Shown piece after piece: positions 1-12,077 of a DNA stretch of 64,000 nt. This DNA is from Tipula vernalis (Eukaryota; Arthropoda; Insecta; Diptera; Tipulidae), in NCBI GenBank assembly GCA_958295665.1, contig OY282560.1:40156590-40220589 (forward strand), in the 5' to 3' direction. The stretch's first letter is position 1, and every line of letters begins with the position of its first letter. Made by a program: the position numbers and the translations under genes. The notes under the pieces were generated by a model. It had not been told where the DNA came from. It saw only the letters and a program-made list of their open reading frames with translations, and made no database searches.

Positions 1-637
1 CACAATTGAGTAAGGTTGACCACGTAGACTGACACATGGCCAATTTATCCGAACATATGGGCAAGACCTTATGGGCATCTCTGTGATCGGCGATACAACA
101 ATTTTTAAAACCATCAAAATCATTAAAAATTCTAAATTCTGTGAAGTATAGTATAGTTCATACCAATTGTTGACCACGTACTCGTAGAATGGCAATAGGC
201 CAATTTACCCGAAAATATGGGCAAGACCATGTAGACATCTCTGTGATCGGAGATACAACAATTTTTAAAACCATCAAAATTTTTAGAAATTCTAAATTCT
301 GTGAAAAATAGTATAGTTCATCACAATTGTTGACCAAGTAGACTGGCAATAGGCCAATTTGTCTGAAAATATGGGCAAGGCCTTATGGGCATCTCTGTGA
401 TCGGCGATACAACCACTTTTAAAACTAACAAAATTTTCAGAAATTCTAAATTCTGTGAAGTATAGTTTAGATCATAACAATTGTTGACCACGTAGAATGG
501 CAATAATCCAATCTACCCGAAAATATGGGCAAGACTTTATTGGTATCTCTGTGATCGGCGATACAAACATTTTTAAAACCATCAAAATTATTAGAAATTC
601 TAAATTCTGTGAAGTATAGTATAGTCCATATTATTTG
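1..637. repeat. Tandem satellite, about 154-bp unit, four copies
   Basis: Four head-to-tail copies of a unit containing TTGACCACGTAG, a GGCCAATTT stretch, ATCTCTGTGATCGG and TAAATTCTGTGAA. The TTGACCA anchor starts near 16, 170, 330 and 484, giving steps of 154, 160 and 154 bp; the longer step comes from a 6-bp insertion near 181. The copies differ by scattered substitutions, so the array is not young. It begins at or before the window edge, so its full length is unknown. Weak open frames that recur in each copy on the minus strand come from the repeat and are not genes. Confidence 0.93.
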
Positions 638-1842
638 AATTTTGCCTATCGTTTTGTTGAGCTAAGCCTTATCTTGCAGTATTAGTAACATATTTAGTTT
701 AGTTCATTAGTAAGTTACTCGACAAGATAATTTTCCGAATTTTTTGAAATGTTCGTAGCTTTTCTAGATTTTTGTAGCAAGCATTCTGAAATTATTATCA
801 GAACTTTTCGGTATTTTTCAAATGGTTCGAGATCAATCGTAAGTTATATAACACAGGGGTTATTCGAATTTTTCTGGAGTATACGAGATTACTCCGCTGT
901 TTATTCTAAATTTCTTAAGTTTTTCGGTAATACTAGGATTATTCGAGATTTTCGAATTTTTTCGAATTTTATGTTAGATGGCAATATTCAGCGTTTAGAT
1001 TTTAGTTGGGAAAGGTGCAGAATTAAACGTTTTAGGTTATGCCAAAATTTCGATATTTGGATATAGTTGGTTTGAAAAATCTTTTTTTGAAACCGTGCTC
1101 GTTTAGTGCAACCGCTTAAATACGACTCTCGGAATCATTTAATTTTAATTAATGCAAAGCTGGATATTAGGAAGAAATAGGTTTTTATTTAAAAAGGACG
1201 TAAATTATCTTAGCTTGTAACTTGAATACACTTTCGATGGCATTTATGGTGTCTATCATCACCATATCGACGCAGAACTTCAACTAGAAATGGGATACGT
1301 AAAATACGATTTGGACTTACACAGAAATATAACTTTGGATCATTATATCACTAAAGCAAATATTTTTGGCTTTGCATCTTCCAAACTTGGGCCAGCAAAA
1401 TTTAGTAAATATGAAGTAAAATACTTTCCGTTGCGGAGCAGTTCCGAATAATGATAAACCATATTAGTCGAACAGACATTTTCTCTATTTTTAGAATAAA
1501 GAACCAAACCAGGGTCTAAAAAACGCAAGTAATAAAGGGAACTTAAGCAAAACAAATTAGAACTAAGTTGCTTGTCTTCAATGTTTCAATTAATTTAGTT
1601 CCTTCGGAACTTGATCATAATACATCATGAATTTAATTTTTTCTGTAGCAAACAATTTTGACGAACCGATATGTGGTTTCGAGCAATTTTTATAAACGAT
1701 TTTTAAACCGCAAAATTGTCAAAAATATTTGATTTTGTTCTATGCATAAATACTTGACTCATTTTATAAAAATTCGCATAGGTTCTCAACTACATTGTTT
1801 CATTAAATGCCAGTTTACAGTCTCGAATTATTGAACCATTTT
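638..1842. other. No gene recognised
   Basis: AT-rich sequence. A 105-codon open stretch at 749-1066 (+) is rich in Phe, Ile, Arg and Ser and shows no motif. I see no transposon ends or RNA gene. Confidence 0.6.
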
Positions 1843-2132
1843 GTTGACATATCACTAGATTTTGCTAGAGCATTTGATATTGTGAATTTTAAAATTTTAT
1901 TGAGAAAACTGGCTTTTTTTGGGTTACTTAGCAGAGTGTTGATGTACTTGTTCAAAAGCTTTGAGGCTATCAAATCTTGACCGAATTCTGGAGTTCTTCA
2001 AGAGCCCACTGTAGAAAGCCTCTTCTATAATATTTATTAATATAATGTCTATGCGACTTTGCACCCAAATACTCCCTCAACTGAAATCGTCGCACATGTA
2101 TATGCTGACTAAACTCAGATCAACTAAATTAA
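1843..2132 (+). pseudogene. Non-LTR retrotransposon RT remnant (jockey-like)
   Basis: One reading frame, broken by stops, preserves the order of RT motifs of a LINE: LDFARAFDIVN (catalytic box with its Asp), then ILLRKL and FG, then SGVLQEP (where SGVPQGS is usual), then LFYNIY, and finally AHVYAD followed directly by a stop codon where the second Asp of YADD belongs. The enzyme would have copied RNA into DNA at a nicked chromosomal site. With at least three stops, and one in the active-site motif, it is dead. No other part of the same element was found next to it. Confidence 0.85.
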
Positions 2133-4467
2133 CTTATTATTCAAATCTCAATATAACCCCCAAATAATCCATCACATAATAAATTATTGCCGATTTTCAC
2201 GTGAAAATTTCGTCGCCAGTTTTTTTTTTGCTGAAATATTTTGTGGTTGAATCTTAAATTTGCTGTTAGCTCATATTTAATTAATTTTAATGTGTAAATC
2301 AAATTAAAAAAATTCAATTAATTAATGTAAATAAATAAACGCAAATCATTCAACGTCTTCTTCAGAGGAAAATGTCGTTGTTATACGGAATCTAAAGAAT
2401 TGTACATAGACACAATTTAAATCAACAAAATTAAATCGAAATTAAAAATTAAAATCATTTAATTGAGTTGAATTTTTTTGTAACAATTAATCGTAGATGT
2501 TCCTGCTTATTCCAAATTGTTTCGATTAATGCTTTTAAAGTTTTCTAGTTTTCAATATATTCAAATATGGTATGCTCTACAGTCGTTCGTTAAATAAATC
2601 AAATCCAGTCTAATTTCCCAAACCGCGATTCATCCGAATAATTTTGCATGATTGATCAAAGATAGTATTAAGCCTGAAAAGAATAAAAATAATTGGTTTG
2701 TGAATAATAAAGTTGTTGGCAATCGGGCTTCCATCGATCATTTTTCGTATATATATACAAATAAATTAAATGAGAAAATATTTTTCTTCCTTAGAATTTC
2801 CTTTTACATATTTTCCTCGTTTGTATGTATATGCGCATAACATTGAAACATTTTTGTTTGTATCATGATGGTGAAATTTATTGTTATTGTTGTGTGCTGC
2901 CAACGTTCCATTGTTTTGTTTTTCCTTAATAATACATAACAGCATCAAGTAAAATTATAGCACAGTGAAAATAGGATGAAAAATATAAATAAAGTGCGAA
3001 CGGAAATATTTACGCATCATAATTTTCTCATTATTCACAATTTAAATGATTCCCAACCACTGCCATCAGCCAAACAACAATATATAGAATGTTTGTGTAT
3101 TTTATTCGTGTGTATAAATAATTTTTAGCGTAGAGTTTGTTAAGAAACAGTTGTTGTAAATGTGTAGATACTTGAGTTGTGAAGTTCATCTTAAGATGGC
3201 TTTTGAATATTAATTTTTTTTATTTTTTATTGCAAGTGCCATAAATCACAAAAGTATGCGTGTAATTGAATAAATTTTGTTCTTTTGATGGTTTAAATTG
3301 ATCAGTTTCAATCTGTCTTATGACGAGAGTGTTAAACAAATTCATTCCCAAAACCTCAAATAATAATCAATTCATACAAAACTAAAATCTTACATGACCC
3401 AGATCTATCAAAAAAAAAAATCATAAGCTAAAGAAATTAGAAAATTAATTTTCGATTTCCGCAATAATCGATTTCCGGTATTCAAAATGAAGAAGAAGAC
3501 GTCTGAACAATAATAAAAGTAAATAGATTGTTAGAAGTTTGTTGTATTCAAATCATAAAAAGGAAACTCTTCTATTTTTCTCATTTCGCTTAATCCAAAA
3601 AAAAAAAAAAAATCGTTGACGTTTTATCTCATTTATTTCGAACAAATAAATGGTGACTCTGAAGTTTTGGACATCGATTTATTTTTAACATATTTCGGCA
3701 CAATTGAGTTTGATTTTATACATCTGGAAAAATTCAAACTTCCGCAAACAGTGGTGTACATGTAGTATTGGATACATGGTACATCTGGATTGATTTTTTT
3801 TTTCTCCGAATTAAACTTAAATGGCAAAAAAATTATTTTTTAAAGTTTTAGGAAATTTACTCTTTTGTTGTGGGGAAGGTTTAAATAGAAATTTTGCTAC
3901 ATCACAGATAATCTCGATGAAAATATATTGATTGTACCAAAGAACACTTCCGCGTCCCACATGTACCTATATATGAAATTTACTAATAAAAGTTAAATAA
4001 AATTTCCCAGATATCTTAGAAAACCAAATTGCTTTACTACTTAATTAATAAAAATCAACATATACAATTTAGTTAGTGATAAACAAAATAAAACAGCTAC
4101 CACGAGATAACACAACTTCTCCGGATGCTGAGCGAGAATGCTGATATGAAATTAACTATAACATATATCAAATTAAGTTAACCAATTTTAGTACAATCCA
4201 ATTATTATAATTTAGTCGTTACAATTCCATGTACAAACCGCACATAAATAAAATCTTGCACTTAATCAATAATTCAAAAATTTGATTTCTTTATTAAAAA
4301 AAAAATATAAATATATCCATAAAATTTTGACTCAGTTCACGGACTTATTACCATGTCGAATCAGAGGGAATATCAACAATAGATGTACCAACTTAACAAA
4401 AAAAACAGAACACAAATCGGATCGATGGGAGCGCCACACGGTGCTTATTGCGGGAACTTGTTTATCA
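2133..4467. other. No gene recognised; AT-rich intergenic DNA
   Basis: Long AT-rich stretch with homopolymer runs (for example poly-A near 3410 and 3598). Short open frames of 60-64 codons show no domain. About 4160-4290 resembles 7196-7330 in the same orientation, including a shared GCACTTAA and TTTGATTTC-like run, so it is probably a piece of an interspersed repeat. Confidence 0.6.
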
Positions 4468-4632
4468 AGTTAGTATATACAAACCAAACTTCTCGAAAGT
4501 TCATGACTTTTCGAGTTAGAATAGCGTAGAAACATTTAGAACATTTTTGTCATGGAAAATTCCATTTAGTACAGTAAAACATTGAGCTATTGATTAATCT
4601 TCTTCTATCACACCCTAGGTGTCTCCATCACA
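4468..4632 (-). mobile_element. Truncated LTR fragment of the solo-LTR family
   Basis: This matches the terminal third of the complete LTR next to it, starting at the TATATACAAACC stretch and ending in CATCACA. Both carry CTTCTCGAAAGTTCA, GTAGAAACATT, TGGAAAATTCCATTTAGTA and an AGGTGTC box. It ends 10 bp before the complete copy at 4643. It is either a separate truncated insertion or the remains of a rearranged element. Confidence 0.8.
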
Positions 4633-4642
4633 ATATGTCTAT

Positions 4643-5139
4643 TGTTACGTTTTTGCCTTGTCAATCAAGGTTCGTATCACTGGATTGTGAATAATACAAA
4701 CTCAATTCAATTTATCACCAACGAATTTATTTATTTCACAAAATTTATTACAACACAGTTTATCAATAAAAATTCACAAAATCACTTTATATAAATTATT
4801 CTTAAATTTTACTGATCACTTTTACTTTATTTATCGCACTATAAAACTTTTTTAAATCACATTTTAATTCCTTTTAATCTTTATACTATCGCTTACTAAA
4901 TATTACTAATAATCTTACAAGTTTACTCTATCGCGTTCCAAATACGAATAATCCAATTCGATCCTGTTCGCCTTTTTATATACACAAACCAAGCTTCTCG
5001 AAAGTTCACGACTTTTCCAGTTGGAATAGCGTAGAAACATTACGTAACAATTTTTATCATGGAAAATTCCATTTAGTACAGTAAAACTTTGAGCTATTAG
5101 TTTTACTTATTCTATTACACACTAGGTGTCACCGTCACA
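4643..5139 (-). mobile_element. Solo LTR of a Ty3/gypsy-type element, 497 bp
   Basis: It begins TGTTACG and ends GTCACA, so it has TG...CA termini. It is flanked by an exact 4-bp target duplication CTAT (4639-4642 and 5140-5143). Read on the minus strand it begins TGTGACGGTGACA and carries a TATA-like TATATAAAAAGG box near 4980. No internal coding region adjoins it, so it is a solo LTR left by recombination between two LTRs. A second complete copy lies in opposite orientation at 5548-5984. The 4-bp duplication and TG...CA ends fit Ty3/gypsy elements; the exact family is not known to me. Confidence 0.87.
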
Positions 5140-5547
5140 CTATTTAAGTTAAAATCTAAAAACCAAAATCTATTTCCATACTATCCAACAACGAATACCT
5201 CATTATGTGTTAAAATCAAATCTTAACTTAACTTAACTCAGACCAACACTTCCAAACTAGCATTTTATTTATATATTTAGTAAATTTATAATTTACAATA
5301 TTAATTAAATTAATTTAAAATCAATTTGATACCGTTTGTAATACCTGTAAAAAATTATTAATCGTACCTAAATAAACCATTCTAAACGAAATGTATAAGA
5401 CGGCTTCCAATTCGATAAAACCCATTCGATTATACAAAGTATAAGAATTTTAACAAACCCATTCGATTATACAAAGTATAAGAATCCTATTTGATTCGAA
5501 TATACAAAATCTCTTTGTGCTCATATATTTTATGTTTTCATTAATAT
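5140..5547. other. Spacer between opposed solo LTRs
   Basis: AT-rich, no gene. It contains a short direct duplication of CCATTCGATTATACAAAGTA near 5424 and 5459. The TATTTAAGTTAAAATCTA stretch at 5141 recurs near 7200. Confidence 0.55.
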
Positions 5548-5984
5548 TGTGACGGTGACATCTAGATTGTACTAGAATAAATTAAAATTAATAGCTCAAT
5601 GTTTAACTGTACTAAAATGGAATTTTCCATGATAAAATAGTTCTAAATGTTTCTACACTATTCTATCTGGAAAAGACATGAACTTTCGAGAAGTTTGGTT
5701 TGTGTATATAAAAAGGCGAACAAGATCGAATTGGATTATTTGAATTTGGAACGCGATAGTGTAAACTTGTAAGAAGATTATTAGAATTTGGTAAGCGATA
5801 GTGTAAAGATTAAAAAAGAATTAAAAACTGATATAAAAAGTGTTTTTGAGCAAAATAAAATTTATAAGTCTACAGTAAAATTGTGTGAACAATTTATAAA
5901 ATTCGTTGTTGAAAAATTGAATTGATTTGGTTTTATTCACAGTCCAGTGATACGAACCTTGAGTGACAATGCAAAAACGTAACA
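5548..5984 (+). mobile_element. Solo LTR, same family, opposite orientation
   Basis: It begins TGTGACGGTGACA and ends AACGTAACA, with TATATAAAAAGGCGAAC as a TATA-like box near 5706. The 4-bp flanks are ATAT (5544-5547) and ATAC (5985-5988), a target duplication with one mismatch. It aligns along its whole length with the reverse complement of 4643-5139 but is about 60 bp shorter because of internal deletions. The pair forms a large inverted repeat spanning 4.6-6.0 kb. Confidence 0.85.
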
Positions 5985-6124
5985 ATACCATAGTTGTTTC
6001 ATGAATACAGAGAAACACAAAGAGATAAACAACACAAGCTTACAAGTAACAAAGTCTTATGTACTAAAACCACCAACACACATTGACGGCAAATATTTTC
6101 AACCACCTTTCATGTGCGTAGCAG

Positions 6125-6875
6125 GCAAGATACACAGAAAATAAAGGTATAATATTGCGCATGCTGTTGCTGTCCTTTTTTCGCAATTTGACGTCAGGTG
6201 TAGGCAAAAATGCTGATATTTCATTTTTTATTTTAGTTATATACTGTAATACATTTGGAATTAAATCACGAAAAGAGGCATGTTGTAATATTCGTGTCTA
6301 GAGCAGACTGTTTGAGCACATTGCATAACAAGTTTCGGAATTAATGAGTATAATTTTTTTGTTAACTGCAGAGAACGTTTAGATTTAAATTATTTAATTC
6401 AAAAATTTGGGAGTGTTCGATTTTAAATATACTAAATTTTAGTAATTCCTATTGCAATAAAATTATCAATTGTACTTCTGATAAGAACACATATAGAACA
6501 CGAAATAGTGAATGGGTGTTTTGATTTATTTGTAGCGAAAACCATAAGACAATAAATGAAATAAGCCAGAAATTTAATTTTAATTTATAGTTTTATTTAA
6601 TTTCCTTTTTTTCAAGTTTACATTTTTTATTAACTGGGCAAAAAACAATTTTTTTCATAAAGCATGAAAAGGATATCGGTAAACTATATTTATCAATTGT
6701 AAATACGGTTTGTTGAAAAAAATTACGTTTATTCTTGATTTATTTAAAAAAATAATTAAAAAACCGCCAAACTTCATATAAAAATATGTTTTTTTGCCTA
6801 CACGTGACGTGATGCGCAAAGAAAGAAGAAAATGAGACATGGAATTATACTACCTCTTTTTTCTGTATATCTTGC
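6125..6875. mobile_element. Non-autonomous DNA transposon with inverted repeats and 7-bp target duplication
   Basis: The ends are GCAAGATACACAG and, in reverse complement, GCAAGATATACAG. The similarity continues about 100 bp inwards through TAAAGGTA, a TGCGCAT box, GACGTCA/CACGTCA and GTGTAGGCAAAAA. Direct flanks GTAGCAG lie at 6118-6124 and 6876-6882; if the terminal C is counted with the flank the duplication is 8 bp, as in hAT or P-type insertions. No transposase frame lies inside, so it would have been moved in trans. The superfamily is not settled. Confidence 0.82.
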
Positions 6876-6882
6876 GTAGCAG

Positions 6883-7562
6883 GAGACCTTATAGCACATA
6901 CAAACATACCTGATATGTATTAAGATACCGGAAAATATATGTGACAACTATAACAACACATTCTATTTTTTGTTGTTGTTTGTACATTATAATACTAAAA
7001 CCAAAAAACACAGTACATTTCCCTAATAGAATATGTGTAAAGAGCGAACGAGGCAGCTGCATAAACATATTGTTGGCTTTGTTATATACTATATTTAAAG
7101 CATGTTTTAGTTTCGGTTGTACACAAGATCAAACATTAGAATACAAATAAGTGTGCGTAAAAATAAAATCTAATATAAAATTTACTACGACGTATTTCTA
7201 TTTAAGTTAAAATCTATTTCTATACTATCCAATTATTAGACTTTATTAATTAAAAATTGAAATTGGATTTTATGTACAATCTCACAAAAAACCAAATCAT
7301 GCACTTAAGCAAGTAATCAATGGTTTTAATTTCTCCATCTACAAATATATAAAAACATTGCCTGTTAAATGCATCCCAGTGGACTGCATTTTCCAAGATT
7401 ACACTTTAATTATTTTCACTACACTTTAATTATTTTTACACTAAAATTGAATTTAAATAGAAATTAATTTAACATTTAAAATTTAAATGTATATATATAC
7501 ATATGTATATAAAGTATATAAATAAAACATGAAAATAAAATAAAATTAAATTTTTGAAGATG
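6883..7562. other. No gene recognised
   Basis: AT-rich. 7196-7330 resembles 4160-4290 and part of 5141-5190, so it holds a second copy of an unnamed dispersed repeat. There is a short TATATATACATATG microsatellite near 7490. Confidence 0.55.
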
Positions 7563-8275
7563 ATAGAAAAAACACGTCTAGCAATAAACTCTGCCAATTG
7601 TAAAATGCTTGTGGGTGTTATCTATGTTCCATCAGTATGTATAAAACTCATTAATTAAGTTAGGAAATGTTTTACAATGATGTTCTTATAATGGGTGATT
7701 TCAATCAAAATCTTATAAGTGATAACAGCTGTGTCAGGAAATTTAAAGAAATATTACTCAGCTATAGTTTATCTAGTGCTGCTCTGATTGAAGACTAATT
7801 TTCAAGGTGATAGCGCAACATTGATAGATCTTGCGTTGATCAATGGCTTACACCATTATAAATGGTTTTAAAGTCCAGAATATAGGATGACTAAAAACTT
7901 CAAAAATGTTGGTAAATTAGCTTTAAATTGTCACGCAGCGATTCGCCTGATTTAAATCAAGAGCTTAAATGTTTTGATGAACGAATTCTCTACGTACTAG
8001 ATATATTTAGCCCCATTAAAACATGTTCAGGTTAAAAGCAATAAATTCGTAGAGTTTGGCTAACTCAGAAAGTGCAGCGGCACATTAACAACAAAAACTA
8101 TCTGCATTTTTGTTGGCACCGTTACAAAATTGGGTGGAGCATTGGGAAACTTTTAAGCAATACCGTACTTGGGTTACTAATCTTTCACTAAATCTTTTCA
8201 ATAAATTTATAAATTGTTTTCCTAATAATAAAAATCTGTGTACATAAACTTCGGAAAATCTCTGAAACATTACGA
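7563..8275 (+). pseudogene. LINE ORF2 endonuclease remnant (jockey-like)
   Basis: Broken frames show the hallmarks of an APE-type endonuclease: CKMLVGVIYVPS, then after a frameshift VLIMGDFNQNL (the GDFN catalytic box), then LSSAA, then in another frame ATLIDLALING. Downstream text (FSPIKTC and a tryptophan-rich stretch) fits the linker before the RT. The intact enzyme nicks chromosomal DNA to prime reverse transcription. Several frameshifts and stops separate the pieces and no RT follows, so this is a truncated, dead copy. It may be the same family as the RT piece at 1843-2132. Confidence 0.78.
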
Positions 8276-10104
8276 TTTTATTTTATTTCGAGTTCCACCA
8301 CCAAATTATTTTCCACCCTCTTTATAAGTAGTTCTATGAAAATACAATTTTTAGTCTATATTTTTTGCACTTGTTCGCCCAACTAAGTATTTGTTTTTCT
8401 AACAATTACGATCCAACGAGGAAAATTTATTGTAAATGGATTTTTATTTTTTTTTACTTTATTTTTAATTAGAACAGAATTGCTAAAATAATAAGAACAG
8501 TCTCAAATTTTCCTTTTTATTTTACTGTGTATACAATTAATTTAATTTTACCATTCATTATTATTGGATTGTTAGATAATATATATTTTGCTGGACGAAT
8601 GTGAAAGGTACACAGAAGAAAATTTAATTGAAATGAATCGTGTGGATTTTTCTTTGGTACTTGTTTATTTATAAAACAAAAGAATTCCAGTTTGTTGGTT
8701 TTCATTTAATTTTCTATTTTTAGTAAATTTCTTTCTTAAATGGATTAGGATTTTGGTAATTGAAAGACACAATTATTGAATTTTGGTTTTAGATCGTATT
8801 ATGCTTGTATGTATTAGTTAAATGGAAATTAGTCAGTAAGCACTTGCCATTGTTGAGGGTTCAGTTAGTTTCTTCTAAAGTGTTGTTTTACTATTTTAAC
8901 ATAGTATCCACTGCTGATTGGTCAATTAAATATTACCATATTCATCGCGTTAGAGTACATATCATAAACCGCCTTCACTGCCAAGCATATAACTCGAAAC
9001 CATGCATGTCACATTACCTATCTCATCATTGTACGTTTCTCCTTAAAATTCATTTTAAAAATTTTCGTTTTGTTTTGTGAAACAAAAACCAATCGAATGC
9101 AATTAAAATGATCTAAAGAAGAGATCAACCGCGTCCATCATCAATAGGAAGAGATGAGAATGAGATCCGCTACTACAGGCTAAAACTAAAAACAATACTC
9201 CTATCACACTCACTCTAATGTATTACAAGTTAAAGAGAAATCCCTTTTTGTTTTCATACTATAGTACCATACTATCCATAAAAGAATTTCTCTCTTTTAG
9301 GCACATTTTGTTTTTGTTGGCTTTGTGATATTTCTCTCGTTTTCATTTTGTTTTTGTTTTTGATCTTGATAATTTCGAGTTATATCGCCAAAGCCATTTT
9401 CATTGATCTTTTTATTCCTCATCTGCTATGATCGTTTGCTATTGGAGAGAGAAGGAAATGTTTTACGAAGAACTATTCGATATAAATAAACAAATGGGCC
9501 CCATATTAAAAAATAAAAACAAACCTAAGTCGTCAGGGGTTTAACATTTCGAATTATCATATTATGTATTGTTTGGTTTACTTGTAGTTACGCCTCTTAA
9601 GCTTGGTTAAATTGTGTTAATAAAATGTCTAAATGTTGCGCTTTGTTACTTGTTGCTTGTATAACTTAAGTTTGTGGCGAATTTTTTCATTGGGTTCTTG
9701 TTGCTTCTAACAGAAAATTCAGTTGCATTTTCAGAAAAAAATTCGTTACACATTTAATAACGTCGAGCTCTATTATATTTCTCTTTATATCTCATATTGG
9801 TTATTTACATTGGATAATTTCGTTAACGAGTTAACGGAAAAATCGTTAGCCAGGTATAATGAAAAAAATCTATGTTGCGAAGAGGAAAGCCTGCAAAAAG
9901 GGGGAATTGCAGCCCATATTTAACAAAAATGTGTACACTTCAAGTTCAATGTTAAATAATTTATTTTGTTGCCTTATCTGGTGACCACTTTGTCTTCGAA
10001 AACTCTATCGGGTAGGTATATATCAACATTTTTGGACCCTGTTTCAACACTGTAGTATTTTTCAATTATGCAAAGCAATATAGTTTAAGTTAAAAAATTT
10101 GTTT
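8276..10104. other. No gene recognised
   Basis: AT-rich sequence without domains. The open stretch at 8805-9080 (+, 91 codons) and one at 9723-9923 have no recognisable motif. Confidence 0.55.
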
Positions 10105-10338
10105 AATAGAACTCAAAAAACTAAAGAGCGCATTTTAGAATTAAGAGACAAGTTCGAAGAAATTTATTCTGATGCTGTTTCGGAATGTAAACCTCCGACT
10201 AAATGATGTAATATTGACAATGTTAACCCTATTATTGACCACAATTGTAATGCAAATAACTGCTTGATTATTAGAAAGCTTGTAGAATTACTAAGTTCTT
10301 CTGAATTCCCGAAATATACTAAAATTACTTCGGTTTAA
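10105..10338 (+). pseudogene. Unrecognised coding-like remnant
   Basis: A single frame reads about 77 codons of protein-like composition: charged TKERILELRDKFEEI, then SECKPP, an internal TGA, then a Cys-containing stretch and KLVELLSSSEFPKYTK, ending in TAA. The lysine/glutamate-rich helix-like start resembles ORF1 or gag-type proteins, but I cannot name a family. It lies just ahead of a GTCTG-rich microsatellite, a pairing common in dipteran repeats. Confidence 0.3.
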
Positions 10339-10451
10339 AAAGACCAAAGTATTGAAATCCTGTCAAAAATGACGAAAAATTTGGTTGGTCCAAAACCATT
10401 TTTCTCAATGTTTTGAAAGCCCCTGAGTCTGAAAAAGCTAAAAAAAAACGT

Positions 10452-10514
10452 TGTCCGTCCGTCTGTCTGTACGTCTGGATGTCTGGACGTCTAGATGTCT
10501 GGATGTCTGGATGT
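10452..10514. repeat. GTCTG/GTCTGGAT-type microsatellite
   Basis: Runs of GTCCGTCC, GTCTGTCTGT and then repeats of GTCTGGAT with small variants. 10690-10940 continues with degenerate GGGTTTAG/GAGTTGAG-like text and a loose repeat of an AATATTTA(A/C)GAAT module. Confidence 0.8.
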
Positions 10515-10956
10515 CAATACCCATGGTATCTCGAGAATGGCCTGTTCGATTTGGAATTTTTGTTCCACCAATCTGTTTCTATGGTCATGGCGGAGATTTT
10601 AAAAGCATTCGGAAAATGTACGTCCAGAGAGTGAGATGCCTGCCATACGAATTGAACCAAATCACCTGGTTTTAAGTGTATGGTAAAAATATTTAAGAAT
10701 CTTTTATGTATGCTAAGCATTGAAATTGGGTTTGATTTGAAGGCTAAGTTAGGGGTCAATTTACGGGCTGAGTTGAAGTTGAGTGGAAAATATTTACGAA
10801 TTTTTTTATATATGCTGGTTTGAAGATTGAGTTTGGTGTAGAGTTTGCGGTTGAGTTGAGGGTTAGTTGGGTTCCATTTGCGAGTTGATTTAGGGTTGCA
10901 TTGCGGTTTAGTTGGGGTTTAATTAGGGTTTAGTGAACAGTTGAGCAAGCTATATA

Positions 10957-11787
10957 CAGGGAAACCTCACTACAACCGGACCAAAAAAATTTTCCGTTTT
11001 AGTGAGGTGTCCGTTAAACTGAAGATTTGTGATTTTTTTTTATAAAAATTTTATTGGAATTTTATGACTTATCCGATTTTGATGCAATCCAGCATTTCCA
11101 ATGGAAATGTGATTCTCAAATGATTGTTAGATAAAGTTCTGGAATATTGCAAAGTAGCATGGAACTTGGCTATTCCTTAATTGATAATTATGAAATTTGA
11201 CATGTGCGTTATAAATAGGATTCTAAACTGATTTTCTGATGAAGTTCTGAAATATTGGCCCCTAATTACCGGAACTTGCCTATTTCTTAACGGATTTGAG
11301 TGAGATTTGACATCTACATGGAAATGGGATTCTAAAATGAGTTTTAGATAAAGTTGTTTCTATATTTCATAACTTTATCTAAAAATCATTTTAGAATCGC
11401 ATTTCCAAAGCACATGTCAAATTTCATTAATTTATTTTTTTTCTGCTATATTCCAGAATTTTATTCAAAATTCCTTTAAGAATCCCTTTCAATCATGTAT
11501 GTCAAATTTCGCTAAAACCGGCTAAGAAATATGTAAGCTTCATGCTAATTGGAACTACAAATAATTTGCTAAACATTAAATTCGAAATTTAAATCGTTCA
11601 ATTTGAAGTGTACTCGTAAAACCTGTATCATCGTAAAAATATCTCTCCGTGCGTCCGCTCTAATAAAGTGTCAGCTTATCTAAGGGAGGTTTTCATTAAA
11701 AAACTTCAGTTGCATGGGACCTTAAAGATTGTCTGTTGAAATGAGGATTTCGCTAAATTGAGTGGCCAAGGAAATGAGGTTTCAATG
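10957..11787. mobile_element. Palindromic MITE, pogo/Tc1-like ends, TA target
   Basis: The left end TA-CAGGGAAACCTCACT and the right end, in reverse complement, TA-CATTGAAACCTCATT share the AAACCTCA box and are each flanked by TA (10955-10956 and 11788-11789). A long inverted repeat is centred near 11,363: its innermost arms 11330-11355 and 11371-11396 (TTCTAAAATGA...TAGATAAAGTT) are almost perfect, and similarity continues outwards through GACAT and GGAAATG boxes. The centre coincides with the element midpoint, so the whole element is a degenerate foldback. It has no coding capacity. The GGAC/GACAC boxes near the ends recall pogo-type transposons. Confidence 0.72.
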
Positions 11788-11902
11788 TATTTGAAAATGA
11801 ATGTTTATATACAGTATACTATATGTCTGTGATATTTAAATAAATGCACACGTTACTACTGTTGAATTTCTAAAACTTCAAAAATTGAGTTGATTTTTCA
11901 TG

Positions 11903-12077
11903 ACGGTACGATGGTATGATGTTATGATGGTATAATCGTATGGTGGTTTGTGTATAAGAATAATGTGATGGTGAAGGTAATGTTAATGGTGGTATGATTA
12001 TGATGATGGTATGATGGTATGATGGTATGACGGTATGATGGAATGATGGTATGATGGTGATGGTATGATAGTATGAT
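11903..12077. repeat. TATGATGG-type microsatellite
   Basis: Imperfect repeats of TATGATGG and GGTATGATGG with a few TGATGGTG variants. Confidence 0.9.

Noticed and set aside
749..1066. 105-codon plus-strand frame
   Set aside because: Low-complexity Phe/Ile/Arg composition and no motif.
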